Source of the DNA: Paludibacteraceae bacterium | GTDB taxonomy: Bacteria; Bacteroidota; Bacteroidia; Bacteroidales; Paludibacteraceae | DNA: 52,642 nucleotides | Assembly: GCA_017457295.1 (NCBI GenBank) | Contig: JAFTHS010000012.1 | Location: 1-52,642, forward strand | Direction of reading: 5' to 3' | Shown here: one piece after another, positions 26,158 to 34,371 of the stretch | Layout of the letters: the number at the start of each line of letters is the position of its first letter | How positions within the stretch are numbered: position 1 is the first letter of the stretch | The notes under the pieces: model-generated | What the model was told of the DNA's origin: nothing | Seen by the model: the letters and a program-made list of their open reading frames with translations, nothing else | Database searches by the model: none | Position numbers and translations under genes: made by a program

Positions 26158-27018
26158 ATGCGTCAACTAAAAATTACAAAGTCAATCACTAATCGTGAGT
26201 CGGCTTCCTTAGACAAGTTCTTGCAAGAAATTGGACGAGAGCCGTTGATTACGGTGGATGAAGAAGTAGAATTGGCTAGACGTATCCACAATGGAGATCA
26301 TGCCGCAGTAGAGAAACTTGTGAAAGCAAATCTACGCTTTGTTGTTTCAGTCGCTAAGCAGTATCAAAATCAAGGATTGAGCCTTCCTGACCTAATTGAC
26401 GAAGGCAACCTTGGGCTTATTAAAGCAGCAGAAAAGTTTGATGAAACACGTGGTTTTAAGTTCATCTCCTATGCCGTTTGGTGGATTCGCCAATCTATTT
26501 TGCAAGCTCTGGCAGAGCAGTCGCGTATTGTGCGCCTTCCGCTGAATCAAGTAGGTTCGCTGGGCAAGATTAACAAGGCATACTTGCGCTTTGAGCAAGA
26601 GCATGAGCGTAAGCCGAGTGCTGAGGAATTGGCAGAGATCTTGGATATGCCGATTGATAAGATTGCTGATTCGCTGAAGATGTCAGGTCGTCAGGTTAGT
26701 GTGGATGCGCCTTTTGTGGAGGGAGAGGATAATAGTTTGATTGATGTGATGGTAAACGAAGATTCGCCTAATGCCGATCACATTCTTATCAACGAGTCGC
26801 TTTCTCGTGAGATTGATCGTGCGTTAGCAACACTGACGGTGCGTGAAGCCGATATTATTAGAAAGTTCTTTGGTATTGGTGTTCCTGAGAAGACGTTGGA
26901 AGAGATAGGTATAGAACTAGATCTTACACGTGAGCGTGTTCGACAAATCAAAGAGAAGTCTATTCGCAAACTGAAATCTAGTTCGCGTAGCAAGATCCTC
27001 AAGACATACTTAGGATAA
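26158..27018 (+). CDS. rpoD: Primary RNA polymerase sigma factor (RpoD/SigA)
   Basis: A 286-residue sigma-70 from ATG 26158 ([20 protein letters not shown]), the short form normal in Bacteroidota, without a large region 1.1 or NCR. Region 1.2 is YTxx-like [19 protein letters not shown]. Region 2 carries [20 protein letters not shown] and [13 protein letters not shown], with the segment around [14 protein letters not shown] in region 3. Region 4 has [20 protein letters not shown]. It should read the TTTG/TAnnTTTG promoters listed here. The gene starts 50 bp after tRNA-Arg with no promoter between them, so its mRNA may be freed by tRNA 3'-end processing. Confidence 0.96.
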   Translation: MRQLKITKSITNRESASLDKFLQEIGREPLITVDEEVELARRIHNGDHAAVEKLVKANLRFVVSVAKQYQNQGLSLPDLIDEGNLGLIKAAEKFDETRGFKFISYAVWWIRQSILQALAEQSRIVRLPLNQVGSLGKINKAYLRFEQEHERKPSAEELAEILDMPIDKIADSLKMSGRQVSVDAPFVEGEDNSLIDVMVNEDSPNADHILINESLSREIDRALATLTVREADIIRKFFGIGVPEKTLEEIGIELDLTRERVRQIKEKSIRKLKSSSRSKILKTYLG

Positions 27019-27031
27019 TTCAGGGCGTAAT

Positions 27032-27065
27032 AAAAAAGGAGTTCATAAGTTGGACTCCTTTTTTT
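27032..27065. terminator. Bidirectional terminator between rpoD and the HAD gene
   Basis: AAAAAAGGAGT (27032-27042) pairs with ACTCCTTTTTT (27054-27064) around an 11 nt loop, giving a GC-containing stem with a T-run on both strands. It ends rpoD (plus) and the 20 kb SusCD operon (minus). Confidence 0.9.
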
Positions 27066-27076
27066 GTAGTGTTAAT

Positions 27077-27679
27077 TTAAGATAATGTTACTTTGGATAG
27101 TTCGCGTTTGGCTTGTTCCGTAGATTGAAATTGTACGGCATGTATGCCGATATTTTGTGCAGCAATCACATTATTTACGTTGTCGTCGAAGAATACACAC
27201 TCCTCTGGAGCAAGTTGATAGCGATTTAATAGAATATGATATATTTTGGCATCAGGTTTGGTCACTCTCTCTTCTCCTGACATCACAATACCATCCATCA
27301 ATTGGAATATACTGTATTTATCCTTTACTTGAATAAATGTTTCTGTTGACCAATTAGTTAGACCGTAAATAGCATAGCCCTGCTGTTTAAGTTGGAGAAT
27401 CCAGTCATACATACCTGGAATGGTGTCTCCCATCATATCAATCCAGCGCTCCCAATACAATCTGATCTCCTTCTCCCATTGAGGATATTGTGCGATTTTT
27501 TCTGCCACTCCTTGTTCGAAAGGTTTGCCCGCGTCCATTTGCATATTCCAATCCATGGTACAGATATTGCTAAGGAACCAATCTGCCGAATCTTTATCTC
27601 CGAAATAGGTATCGTAGAGATGGTGAGGATTCCAGTCCACAAGGACTCCACCAAAATCGAAAATAATATTTTTAATCAT
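27077..27679 (-). CDS. HAD-superfamily hydrolase (YihX-like)
   Basis: A 200-residue subfamily IA HAD protein. Motif I is IIFDFGGVLVDWNP, with nucleophile Asp8 and Gly at the +2 position; YihX, an alpha-glucose-1-phosphate phosphatase, has the same DxG pattern. Motif II is LTNWS, motif III Lys lies in RVTKPDAKIY, and motif IV is CVFFDDNVNNV. It is cytoplasmic. As the last gene of the operon, 5 bp after the esterase gene, it may dephosphorylate an imported or released phosphate ester such as glycerol phosphate or glucose-1-phosphate. That substrate is inference from context. Confidence 0.85.
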   Translation of the reverse strand: MIKNIIFDFGGVLVDWNPHHLYDTYFGDKDSADWFLSNICTMDWNMQMDAGKPFEQGVAEKIAQYPQWEKEIRLYWERWIDMMGDTIPGMYDWILQLKQQGYAIYGLTNWSTETFIQVKDKYSIFQLMDGIVMSGEERVTKPDAKIYHILLNRYQLAPEECVFFDDNVNNVIAAQNIGIHAVQFQSTEQAKRELSKVTLS

Positions 27680-27684
27680 ACGAA

Positions 27685-28551
27685 TTATTGTATTTGCTGC
27701 AAAATAAATTGATTCATTGCTGCTTCAAAAATTTCCTTTTGTGCTATTTGTTTGGAGAATCCCCATCCGTGTGCACCAGTGGGTAAAAGTAGCATTTCTG
27801 CTTTTACATGATGGAGCGTGAGTGCCTGATACATGCGTATGGCGTTTTCAACCATCACAGTAGGGTCGTCTTGACAATGCACGATAAAGCAAGGAGGTGT
27901 ATTCTCGTTGACGCATTTTTCGGCGGACCACGCATCACGAAGTTGCTGAGAAGGATTCTCACCTAAGAGTTGCTTGCATGAGCCCTTGTGGGTAATGGTA
28001 GCGTCCATACTGATTACAGGATAGACCAAGATACCAAAATCGGGGCGCGATTTTTGGTCATAGTATTTGGTGACTAAAGTAGCAGCAAGGTGTCCACCAG
28101 CGGAGAATCCAATCACTCCGATACGATTGGTAGGAATGCCCCATGTGGTGGCGCTATCACGCAATATATGCATGGCTTTTACCGCATCGGATAGAGGAAT
28201 ATCATGGTGCTGGTTAGGCATGCGATATTTAAGCACAGCTACGGCGATGTTACGTGGAGTGAAATAATTGGCTACCGCTTCTCCCTCGTTAGGAATAGAG
28301 GTGAAGACGTATCCTCCGCCTGGGCAAGTGAGAATCATGGCCGTAGGTTGCTCCTTAGGCAGATAAATATCCATGCGTGGTTCGGATGTTTTGTAGAGTC
28401 GTTTGTTTTTCTCTATTTCATCGCTGGCCACATATCCATTGTCATTAGGTTTGACACCATCGGGATAAAGTTGGATGGTATAGTTGGGTACAGCAGCAAA
28501 CAAGTTAGCCGCGAAGAACAATGAGCCAAGAGCCAAGAGTAAGCGTTTCAT
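27685..28551 (-). CDS. Exported alpha/beta-hydrolase esterase (BD-FAE/acetyl-esterase type)
   Basis: A 288-residue protein with signal peptide MKRLLLALGSLFFAANLFA. The oxyanion stretch TCPGGGYVFTS (75-85), nucleophile Ser150 in GFSAGG, acid Asp228 or Asp229 (HCQDDPT) and His261 (GAHGWGF) give a complete catalytic triad. Relatives annotated as acetyl-xylan esterase or feruloyl-esterase-like remove acyl groups from glycans. In this operon it could remove an acyl ornament (O-acetyl or perhaps D-alanyl) from the imported glycan. It starts 12 bp after the transporter gene. Periplasmic by its signal; no lipobox. Confidence 0.87.
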   Translation of the reverse strand: MKRLLLALGSLFFAANLFAAVPNYTIQLYPDGVKPNDNGYVASDEIEKNKRLYKTSEPRMDIYLPKEQPTAMILTCPGGGYVFTSIPNEGEAVANYFTPRNIAVAVLKYRMPNQHHDIPLSDAVKAMHILRDSATTWGIPTNRIGVIGFSAGGHLAATLVTKYYDQKSRPDFGILVYPVISMDATITHKGSCKQLLGENPSQQLRDAWSAEKCVNENTPPCFIVHCQDDPTVMVENAIRMYQALTLHHVKAEMLLLPTGAHGWGFSKQIAQKEIFEAAMNQFILQQIQ

Positions 28552-28563
28552 GTTGAATTTGAG

Positions 28564-29964
28564 TTATAAGTTATTTTTTCGGGATTTGTTCCATACAACA
28601 CAAACGAGTAGTACAGATAGAGTTGCGGCGATGATCCAAAACCAGAGTGCTTGTGTAAAATCGTACCGATAGATAGGATTTTCACCTTCTACGGAGATGA
28701 GCACCTTGTTGGCATCGATGAGTACACCTGATGCGATATCTTGTAGACCAGCTGCTGCATAGCTGGCAATACCTACAATACCTAAAGCGGCCCCAGAAGC
28801 TTCACGAGAAACGATATCTACAGCCATCAATCCGCCCAAGAAACAGATTAATACACCAATAGCAATACCAAAGAGAACCATTGCCAAGATATTTACCCAT
28901 AGCGCATTCCCGCCAAAAGCAAATAAGATGAGTGCAATAACTTCCATAATACCTGCTACAACAGCAGGAAGATATCTACTACCTTTGAACATCGTATCAG
29001 AAATCCAGCCAGAGAATACGGTACCTACAATACCTAATAAGGCATTAATAGAAATTATTTGTGTAGCCAAAGCAAGGTCAAACCCTTTGACTTCTTGCAA
29101 ATATAATACTCCCCAACCATTAATCGCGTAGCGACTAATGTACATAAAAGCTGAAGCTGCAGCCAGTACCCAAACATATGGATTACGAAGAACATCACGT
29201 TGCGCAGATTTAGTATTTATAGTTTTGGCATTTTCACTCTCTGTTTCTTCTCCAGCCCACACAGCTACAGATGGGAGTCCTTTTGCTTGTGGTGAATCAT
29301 GAAGCATAAAGATGATTAATACTACTCCTAAAGCACCTGCTATAGCCGCACCGATAAATCCATATTGCCACCCTGCGACACTAACCAATCCACCTACAAA
29401 AAGGAACGAAAGGAACTCTCCTATATTATGGCTTGCAGAGAAGAAGCCATAGAAGGTACCTCGATTAGATTTTGAATACCAACGTGATAAAGCCACAATA
29501 CTCGGTGGAGCACCCATACTTTGCGCCCAACCATTAATTCCCCATAGAATAGCGAATAGCAAATAGAATGCTGAAATAGATACCAATGTTTGAGTTAAAG
29601 TTAGCACTCCTAGTATTCCAACTGTAATATTAGCAACTGTTGAAACCAAGATACCCGTAGCCATAAACTTTCGGATATTGCTATAATCTGCTAAAAAGCC
29701 ATTAATAAACTTACCGATAGCATAGGTGAAGAGCAACGCGGAAGATATTACACCCAACTGCGATGCATCTAAAATACCTGCGTCCATTATCGGCTTTTTA
29801 ACCACATTGAGACTTGTTCGACAAACATAATAGAGGCTATACCCCAACGTTATTGCAATAAAAGAAGACCATTGCAAACGTCGGAATCGTTTATTAATAA
29901 CCTTTTGATCATCAGACACCAATGGTTGTGCTGGTGATTGCTTGTAAAAGGAAAATAGTGACAT
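28564..29964 (-). CDS. MFS organophosphate:phosphate antiporter (GlpT/UhpT/UhpC-like)
   Basis: A 466-residue 12-helix transporter. The OPA-family signature is in helix 1 (GYSLYYVCRTSLNVVKKP) with Arg49. Arg278 lies in helix 7 (FMYISRYAINGWGVLYL). These fit the two arginines that bind phosphate in E. coli GlpT (Arg45, Arg269). Other family marks are GWAQSMGAPPSIVALSRWYS and SASHNIGEFLSF. It would take up glycerol-3-phosphate or a sugar phosphate in exchange for phosphate. It overlaps the glycerophosphodiesterase stop codon (TAATG), so enzyme and transporter are coupled. GlpT-type is favoured over UhpT-type by that neighbour. Confidence 0.87.
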   Translation of the reverse strand: MSLFSFYKQSPAQPLVSDDQKVINKRFRRLQWSSFIAITLGYSLYYVCRTSLNVVKKPIMDAGILDASQLGVISSALLFTYAIGKFINGFLADYSNIRKFMATGILVSTVANITVGILGVLTLTQTLVSISAFYLLFAILWGINGWAQSMGAPPSIVALSRWYSKSNRGTFYGFFSASHNIGEFLSFLFVGGLVSVAGWQYGFIGAAIAGALGVVLIIFMLHDSPQAKGLPSVAVWAGEETESENAKTINTKSAQRDVLRNPYVWVLAAASAFMYISRYAINGWGVLYLQEVKGFDLALATQIISINALLGIVGTVFSGWISDTMFKGSRYLPAVVAGIMEVIALILFAFGGNALWVNILAMVLFGIAIGVLICFLGGLMAVDIVSREASGAALGIVGIASYAAAGLQDIASGVLIDANKVLISVEGENPIYRYDFTQALWFWIIAATLSVLLVCVVWNKSRKNNL

Positions 29965-30863
29965 TAATGTAGATTGTGTGCTTTAAGATAAGAGATTAAA
30001 AACTCTGGACGATCTGTTTGGATAATAGATGCTCCCAAAGTGTTGATAAGGTAGCCATAATGTGCTTCTGGATCCAAAAGTGCTTGGTCATCCTCATGAC
30101 CACCGCATAAAGTATCCCATAGACAATTTACCCATATGCGAGAAGTGCCTTTTAATAAATCAGCAGCTTGTATCATATAAGTAGGCTCTTCACGGAATGT
30201 AAGTTCAAACGCGCAGCGGTTGGCTGATATATGGCCTTTTAGAATATCAATATCTTCTGATTTATTGATAGCTACTATTGGCATATAAATCAGCTCATCA
30301 AGATATTTGCCATAGAGAGAATCTACCTCATTGGCAGGTCTGCGGCCTTTCATGATGATTTGTCGTGTGGTACCTGTTTCTTCTAGCAATGGCACGACAA
30401 GGTCGAAATAGCGATCGGCTTTATCCAAATTGATCAATACTTTTCCTTTGCACGCCAGCAAAACCTCACGCAATGTAGGGATATGATAACGCGTGCGGAT
30501 ATTCACTCCATTCTTGAGTTTGAATTGTTGGATGCTATCCAGAGTCATTTCGCTCACACGTCCTTTGCCAGTAGTTGTGCGATCTATTTTGGAGTCATGC
30601 ATAAGAATTAACTGACTATCAGCAGTACATTGGATATCAATTTCTAGGATATCAACCCCCATCTCAATAGCACTATTAATAGCCTCCATAGAATTTTCTG
30701 GATAGTTGCGCCAATCAGCTCGATGCGAAACTACCAATACTTGCTTGCTAGTCGGATTAAGCAATTCCTGACGAATTTGTTCGGAGCGAGGTGTCTCATT
30801 ACATGCTGTGACACTACACAATAGTAGTGCCAAAGGTATCAAATTAAGCCATTTCATATCCAT
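29964..30863 (-). CDS. Lipoprotein glycerophosphodiester phosphodiesterase
   Basis: A 299-residue GDPD-fold protein. Signal and lipobox LLLCSVTAC give lipidated Cys21. Catalytic residues are His47-Arg48 (SHRADWRNYPEN, with Glu56), Glu74 and Asp76 (DILEIDIQCT) and His89 (ILMHD), followed by DRTTTGKG. GDPDs cleave glycerophosphodiesters to sn-glycerol-3-phosphate and an alcohol. GlpQ of Bacillus subtilis is known to shorten glycerophosphate teichoic acid from the end. Here the product would be released in the periplasm or at the surface beside the OPA transporter. It shares TAATG junctions with both neighbours. Confidence 0.92.
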   Translation of the reverse strand: MDMKWLNLIPLALLLCSVTACNETPRSEQIRQELLNPTSKQVLVVSHRADWRNYPENSMEAINSAIEMGVDILEIDIQCTADSQLILMHDSKIDRTTTGKGRVSEMTLDSIQQFKLKNGVNIRTRYHIPTLREVLLACKGKVLINLDKADRYFDLVVPLLEETGTTRQIIMKGRRPANEVDSLYGKYLDELIYMPIVAINKSEDIDILKGHISANRCAFELTFREEPTYMIQAADLLKGTSRIWVNCLWDTLCGGHEDDQALLDPEAHYGYLINTLGASIIQTDRPEFLISYLKAHNLH

Positions 30864-32272
30864 TACATTTTAGCAACGATATTACGTTTACGAGCAATCT
30901 CTGCTTTGAAGCCCATAACATGGCTCTCTACAGATACATCGATGGTAGAGCTAAGGTATTTCTCATCGTGGTTAGCCACTGCAAGTACGAAATCCTTCAT
31001 AATACCCCAATCACCACCAGCATGGCCTTCGTATCCTGGGAGTTTGGAGATATCCTCATCCCAAATATATTGTTTTCCTGTTAAGAAATCTGTAAGTGTA
31101 AACGTCTTCATATCACCTACGATATCAGCCTTAGTACCCATGATACGCGTTTTGCGGCCACCAGAAGATGTCATTGCCTCCACAGACATCGAAGCAGTCA
31201 CTTGATCTTCGAATTGCATATTGCATACGTAGTGATCTACTTGGTCATTCTCGCTACGGAACACGCAACGACCATAATCTGTTGTACGCAAATATTCCTT
31301 AATTTTGATATCTTTTGCTGCTCTATCTTTTGGCAAGTTATCAAATACATATAGATAGCGATGTTGCTTGACGTAAATACGTTGTGCAGAGAATGGACAT
31401 TGGCTCTCTACAGCGCAATCTTCGCATCTGTCCGCAGCTCCAGCAGGTTCGTTTTGACGTTTGAAGAAACTGAGGTCGCCGAAAGCAGTCACTTGTTTGC
31501 AGGGCTTGTTGAGTAGCCAACGAACGATATCCAAGTCGTGGCAAGCCTTAGCGAGAATTAGTGGTGTAGTTTGTTTAGCAGATTGCCAGTTACCACGTAC
31601 GTAGGAGTGAGCAAAGTGATGGAAGCGAATAGGCTCTAAATGTTGGATACTTAAAACATCACCTACTCGTCCCTCGTCCAATACGCGCTTGAGCGCACGG
31701 AAATAAGGTGAATAACGCAATACGTGGCAAACACCTACAATACGACCATATTTTTTGGCTTGCTTGAGAATGTTTTTACACTCTTTTTCGGTTTGTGCGA
31801 TAGGTTTTTCCAAAAGCACATCATATCCAGCAGCCAAAGCAACCATACATGGATCATAGTGGAGGTTATCTGGAGTGGCGATAATGACAGCATCCGCAAA
31901 CTTGGGTAAGTTAAATACCTCTTTCCAATCCCCAAAACAATGTTCAGGAGCTATGCCGTAGAGGTTTTTCATCAAATCACGTCGTGTAGAATTGATGTCA
32001 GCTACACCTACAATCTTCAGTGCTTTAGAGTATTCGCTAGAATAACTAGCATATACGCTACCACGTGATCCTGCACCAATAACGATAGCTGTAACTGGTT
32101 TGTCCACTTTAGCTTCTTGATCTGGCAGACCAAATGCTAATCTTTCTTGATTCTTTTTGAGAGGAGTTGTTTGTGCGTTTGCTGATTGAATTAGTGACGC
32201 ACCAGGTACAGCATCTAATGCAAGGACTGCTGCACCTGCACCCATCATTTTGAGAAATTCTGCTCGTGTCAT
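30863..32272 (-). CDS. Exported Gfo/Idh/MocA-family oxidoreductase
   Basis: A 469-residue protein. The N-terminus MTRAEFLKMMGAGAAVLALD resembles a Tat signal, but Ala replaces the second arginine (TRAEFLK where SRRxFLK is usual). The Rossmann loop is AIVIGAGSRGSV (62-73), the sugar-binding EKPIAQTEKE starts at Glu155, and KACHDLDIVRWLL holds the family His245. Cys283, Cys286 and Cys292 (CEDCAVESQCP) form a likely metal-binding cluster. The family acts on NAD(P)-linked sugars, and GH109-like members remove alpha-GalNAc by a redox route, so sugar release without classical hydrolysis is possible. The substrate is unknown. Confidence 0.88.
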   Translation of the reverse strand: MTRAEFLKMMGAGAAVLALDAVPGASLIQSANAQTTPLKKNQERLAFGLPDQEAKVDKPVTAIVIGAGSRGSVYASYSSEYSKALKIVGVADINSTRRDLMKNLYGIAPEHCFGDWKEVFNLPKFADAVIIATPDNLHYDPCMVALAAGYDVLLEKPIAQTEKECKNILKQAKKYGRIVGVCHVLRYSPYFRALKRVLDEGRVGDVLSIQHLEPIRFHHFAHSYVRGNWQSAKQTTPLILAKACHDLDIVRWLLNKPCKQVTAFGDLSFFKRQNEPAGAADRCEDCAVESQCPFSAQRIYVKQHRYLYVFDNLPKDRAAKDIKIKEYLRTTDYGRCVFRSENDQVDHYVCNMQFEDQVTASMSVEAMTSSGGRKTRIMGTKADIVGDMKTFTLTDFLTGKQYIWDEDISKLPGYEGHAGGDWGIMKDFVLAVANHDEKYLSSTIDVSVESHVMGFKAEIARKRNIVAKM

Positions 32273-32284
32273 AATGATATTATA

Positions 32285-34366
32285 TTATTCGTTTTTATTT
32301 ACGTGTACAATCTCCTTGCCTGCTACTCTGATAGTAAGTGAAGACCATTCTTTAGGTAGAATCGGGGTATATACTTGTTTCAATCCTTTATCTGTGATCT
32401 CCAAACCTGCGAAACCGAAAATGATTGCTTGCAGTGTACCACCTGCTCCAGTAATAAAATAGGGATTAGTGCCTCCGTTGAACTCAGCTATCACGCGGAA
32501 AGGAGGATTAAGATTGGGTAAATAGGAATCATAGAAATAATGCAATGCTTGCTCCGCTTTCCCCAATCGTGCATAAAGTACGCTATATACAGATTTAGAC
32601 ATAGCAGGTGTCTTCTTTACAGGTACTTTAGCGATATAATACTCTAGGTTTTTACGAATTTGTGCAGTGTCAGTAACAATACGCAAAGGATACGCAAGGA
32701 GAGATACATCAGCTTGCTTGGTGACTTGACCATTATAAGTATCATATTCCTTGATTACCCCATTGTCAAGGTATTGGAATTGGAAAGCATTGGCAGTTGT
32801 ATTCCATTCCTTTTTAGGTTTAATGCCTAAGACATGCGCTGCTTGGGTGGCATAATAGAGATTGGTTTTGGCAACACCAAGCGTGTATGCGTTGTTATCA
32901 ATTAGTTTACCACCTAAATCATTAGCACTCCATTCGTCAGCACCAATGACATTATATAGATTAGCACGTCCTAATTCATCGTATTCTGCGCGTGATACCC
33001 AAAAGTCAGCAGGCTCTGCGATGAGGGAGTAGCCCTTTTCACGGAGCCACTCTTTGTCTTGTGTCACGCAATAGTATTGCCAAGCTGCAATAGCCACATC
33101 GCCTGTGATATGATGCTCTGCATTGGGATACATATTATGTGGAGCTACTTCTTCTTGTCCGCTATCGGCACTTTCCCATGGGAAGAGAGCGCCTTTGTAG
33201 CCATAGAAATAGGCCTTTTGCTTAGCACGATCTAATCGTTGGAATCGATAGTCTAAAGTCTCTTTGGCAAATTGTGGTTGCAGCACTAAGAGCACAGGAT
33301 ACATCCATGTCTCCGTATCCCAAAAGCAGTGTCCGTTGTAGCCTAGTCCGCTGAGTCCCATAGGTGAACATGACCACGCGTTTCCCTCTCGATAGAAAGC
33401 ATAGTGATGGTAGAGCATAGAGTGGATATCCTGCTGTGCTTGTGGGTCACCAGTAATTTGAATATCGCTCATCCATAGCTTATCCCATGCTGTATTATGA
33501 CGCTTCCATAAGCGTTCATAGCCTTCGGTCAGTTGATAGACTGTGAGACGCTCCACTTCGTTACGTACGTCGGGTACGGTATTGCTACCCATGATATTGC
33601 CCACAATAGCTATATGAAGAGTATCGCCTTGCTTGAGGATTTGGTCGAACTCCATGGTATGGCGTCCTACTCCACGATCTGTACGATGGCGAATCGTGTG
33701 TTCCACTCCACCAGACTTGTTGTCTGGGAAGAGAAATGCAGAAGTAGCAGCCAATTGATGACGACCAGTAGGACTCTGTGCGGTAGTAGTCATCACTACG
33801 TAGCGTGGATACGTAGTAGTATATGGATTGGCTTTGTTGTCAATATAGGAGAAGTAATCCTCTGGATTACGCAATGCCTCGTGAGCACGATGTTGGTTAA
33901 GCACTTGCAAGTGACAGTTTTTATTCGCAACGATAGTAATATCCATCATATAACCAAACGGCATTTGACGTAGTGCTACGGTGGTATATTCTACCTGTAT
34001 GATATCCTGAAAGTTAAAGGTACCTTTATGCGAAGCATTACGCATATCAAATGATTGGTGATAGTTATGAATATTGCCACGTTCACAACGTTGACCATCT
34101 ACCTTCAGTTCTACTTCTAATGGATTGATATTAGGGAAATAGTTGTTGACACGTCCTGAAGCATAGATATCATAGATACCTCCCACTACGAGTTTGTCAA
34201 TCTTGAGTGGTGAACGCGAACTAATAATACCAATTTGTCCGTTGGCTGAAGTAATACCATAGTAGTCACCTTGTAAGGGGTTTTCTACCTCAATAATCCA
34301 AGGGTCTTGTGCCATGCTGTATAGAGCAAAAGCATATGCGAATAAAGTTAAGAGCCAGTGCTTCAT
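32285..34366 (-). CDS. Secreted GH65-family alpha-glucoside-active enzyme
   Basis: A 693-residue protein with signal peptide MKHWLLTLFAYAFALYSMAQ. An N-terminal beta-sandwich (about 25-260) precedes an (alpha/alpha)6 barrel. GYNGHCFWDTETWMYP (342-357) is the GH65 substrate signature. VIGADEWS carries the general acid Glu478, followed by LIDNNAYTLG. AEFNGGTNPYFITGAGGTLQ (627-646) has Glu628 where hydrolases place a base, and the phosphorylases' phosphate-binding sequence is not evident. Hydrolysis of an alpha-glucoside is thus favoured over phosphorolysis. Characterised hydrolase relatives cleave kojibiose or Glc-alpha-1,2-Gal-hydroxylysine. It sits between the EEP fusion (5 bp) and the oxidoreductase (12 bp). 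Confidence 0.85.
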   Translation of the reverse strand: MKHWLLTLFAYAFALYSMAQDPWIIEVENPLQGDYYGITSANGQIGIISSRSPLKIDKLVVGGIYDIYASGRVNNYFPNINPLEVELKVDGQRCERGNIHNYHQSFDMRNASHKGTFNFQDIIQVEYTTVALRQMPFGYMMDITIVANKNCHLQVLNQHRAHEALRNPEDYFSYIDNKANPYTTTYPRYVVMTTTAQSPTGRHQLAATSAFLFPDNKSGGVEHTIRHRTDRGVGRHTMEFDQILKQGDTLHIAIVGNIMGSNTVPDVRNEVERLTVYQLTEGYERLWKRHNTAWDKLWMSDIQITGDPQAQQDIHSMLYHHYAFYREGNAWSCSPMGLSGLGYNGHCFWDTETWMYPVLLVLQPQFAKETLDYRFQRLDRAKQKAYFYGYKGALFPWESADSGQEEVAPHNMYPNAEHHITGDVAIAAWQYYCVTQDKEWLREKGYSLIAEPADFWVSRAEYDELGRANLYNVIGADEWSANDLGGKLIDNNAYTLGVAKTNLYYATQAAHVLGIKPKKEWNTTANAFQFQYLDNGVIKEYDTYNGQVTKQADVSLLAYPLRIVTDTAQIRKNLEYYIAKVPVKKTPAMSKSVYSVLYARLGKAEQALHYFYDSYLPNLNPPFRVIAEFNGGTNPYFITGAGGTLQAIIFGFAGLEITDKGLKQVYTPILPKEWSSLTIRVAGKEIVHVNKNE

Positions 34367-34371
34367 AGTAA

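Noticed and set aside
32285-34366. GH65 as a cytoplasmic maltose or trehalose phosphorylase
   Set aside because: A clear signal peptide and a hydrolase-like Glu628 argue against it, and no beta-phosphoglucomutase is in the operon.
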